Assembly: GCA_002396385.1 (NCBI GenBank)
Contig: DGTD01000009.1
Span: 1 to 5,575 of the forward strand
Direction of reading: 5' to 3'
Origin: Bacteroidales bacterium UBA4345
GTDB taxonomy: Bacteria; Bacteroidota; Bacteroidia; Bacteroidales; Paludibacteraceae
DNA length: 5,575 bases
The position numbers and the translations under genes are program-made. Positions 5,274 to 5,575 of the stretch are shown here, in pieces. Numbering within the stretch: the first letter of the stretch is position 1; each line of letters begins with the position of its first letter. The notes beneath the pieces are model-generated. The model was not told where the DNA came from. It searched no databases and saw only the letters and a list, made by a program, of their open reading frames with translations.

Positions 5274-5575
5274 ACTATGCACCCTAAAAAGCGCACAGTT
5301 GTGACATACATAGAATTCAATTAATAGCGTCGCTATTTATTCTGGAAACGCTTCAAAGCTTGGCCGCAAAGAGGTAACCAACAGAATGATAAAGGCAACG
5401 CCCGCGCCTTGCGTGGGTGGTGCTTATCTGTTGGTAGGGTCAGGCCAAGCACCCGAAGCGTAGGTAAGCATTTGCCCACGCTTTGTGTGTTTATACGCCT
5501 GACCCCGAAAAAGTTTGCACGATATGGAATAGCCCGACGCTCTAACCCCAGCAGGGGGAGGAGCCCTACCCTTTA
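5274..5575 (+). ncRNA. Candidate structured RNA, unidentified (start approximate, may run past the window)
   Basis: No open frame of useful length is seen, but the sequence folds well. After a small hairpin AATAGC-GTC-GCTATT (5323-5337), a closing helix AAAG-a-GGTA (5368-5376) can pair with TACC-CTTT (5567-5574). It would enclose hairpin 1 (5377-5435: outer 9-bp stem ACCAACAGA/TCTGTTGGT, apical 9-bp stem 5399-5407/5411-5419 with loop CTT), hairpin 2 (5437-5505: perfect 9-bp base GGGTCAGGC/GCCTGACCC, a long middle stem and an apical stem with loop GCAT) and hairpin 3 (5539-5564: GCTC/GAGC and CCCC/GGGG, loop AGCA). At least five pairs are G-T on this strand and would be A-C on the other, which points to a plus-strand RNA. 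I do not recognise tRNA, RNase P, SRP or tmRNA signatures. It could be a small regulatory RNA, 6S-like, a long leader of a gene beyond the edge, or DNA hairpins of a mobile element. Confidence 0.5.

Noticed and set aside
5277..5324. 15-codon frame MHPKKRTVVTYIEFN just after the rightward promoter
   Set aside because: It starts within a few bases of the predicted transcript start and has no ribosome-binding context. A leader peptide is conceivable, but nothing in the sequence supports it beyond chance.
5274..5575. tmRNA, RNase P RNA, SRP RNA, a tRNA or a common riboswitch
   Set aside because: I looked for their hallmark sequences (tag frame and tRNA-like ends, the RNase P core motif, the SRP tetraloop region, T-loop, B12 and TPP boxes) and found none.

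Overview
The window looks like a piece of a Bacteroidales chromosome (Bacteroides or a close relative). The evidence is the character of the HisS protein, Bacteroidetes-type promoter boxes (TAnnTTTG at -7), genes without clear Shine-Dalgarno sequences, and two protein families common in that order: a full-length HipA kinase and an AAA ATPase fused to DUF4143. The genus cannot be fixed from the sequence alone.

Layout. (1) 1-747, plus strand: the C-terminal 248 residues of histidyl-tRNA synthetase (hisS), a core gene with C/G-rich codon endings, closed by a strong intrinsic terminator at 765-797. (2) 798-1577: no convincing gene. It holds two copies of a hairpin-rich dispersed repeat (A 918-1155, B 1287-1470), a hairpin triplet between them (1174-1260) and a 3' scrap of a further copy (1541-1566). 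(3) 1578-2864, minus strand: a complete AAA_14/DUF4143 ATPase with a nuclease-like EVK motif, preceded by a promoter with three 32-bp tandem repeats. (4) 2990-3470: a second hairpin triplet and a third copy (C) of the dispersed repeat, in the same orientation as A and B, so the ATPase lies between direct repeats. (5) 3471-5059, minus strand: a hipBA-type toxin-antitoxin operon (antitoxin first, 4-bp ATGA overlap) with a perfect 16-bp palindrome in its promoter region. (6) 5060-5575: non-coding. A Bacteroidetes-type promoter faces right and precedes a sequence that folds into a multibranch structure with a closing helix, two long hairpins and a third smaller one. Its G-T pairs make sense only for a plus-strand RNA.

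Reading. The region right of hisS looks like an accessory hotspot: A/T-richer genes of the toxin-antitoxin and orphan-ATPase kind set among direct repeats. The parts most worth a second look are the repeat family and the structured RNA candidate at the right edge. In the repeat family, hairpin stems change sequence but keep pairing while the 11-nt linker and 15-nt hairpin format stay fixed. hipB and hipA plainly work together as a kinase and its neutralising repressor. No functional link between the ATPase, hipBA and hisS can be shown from the sequence.
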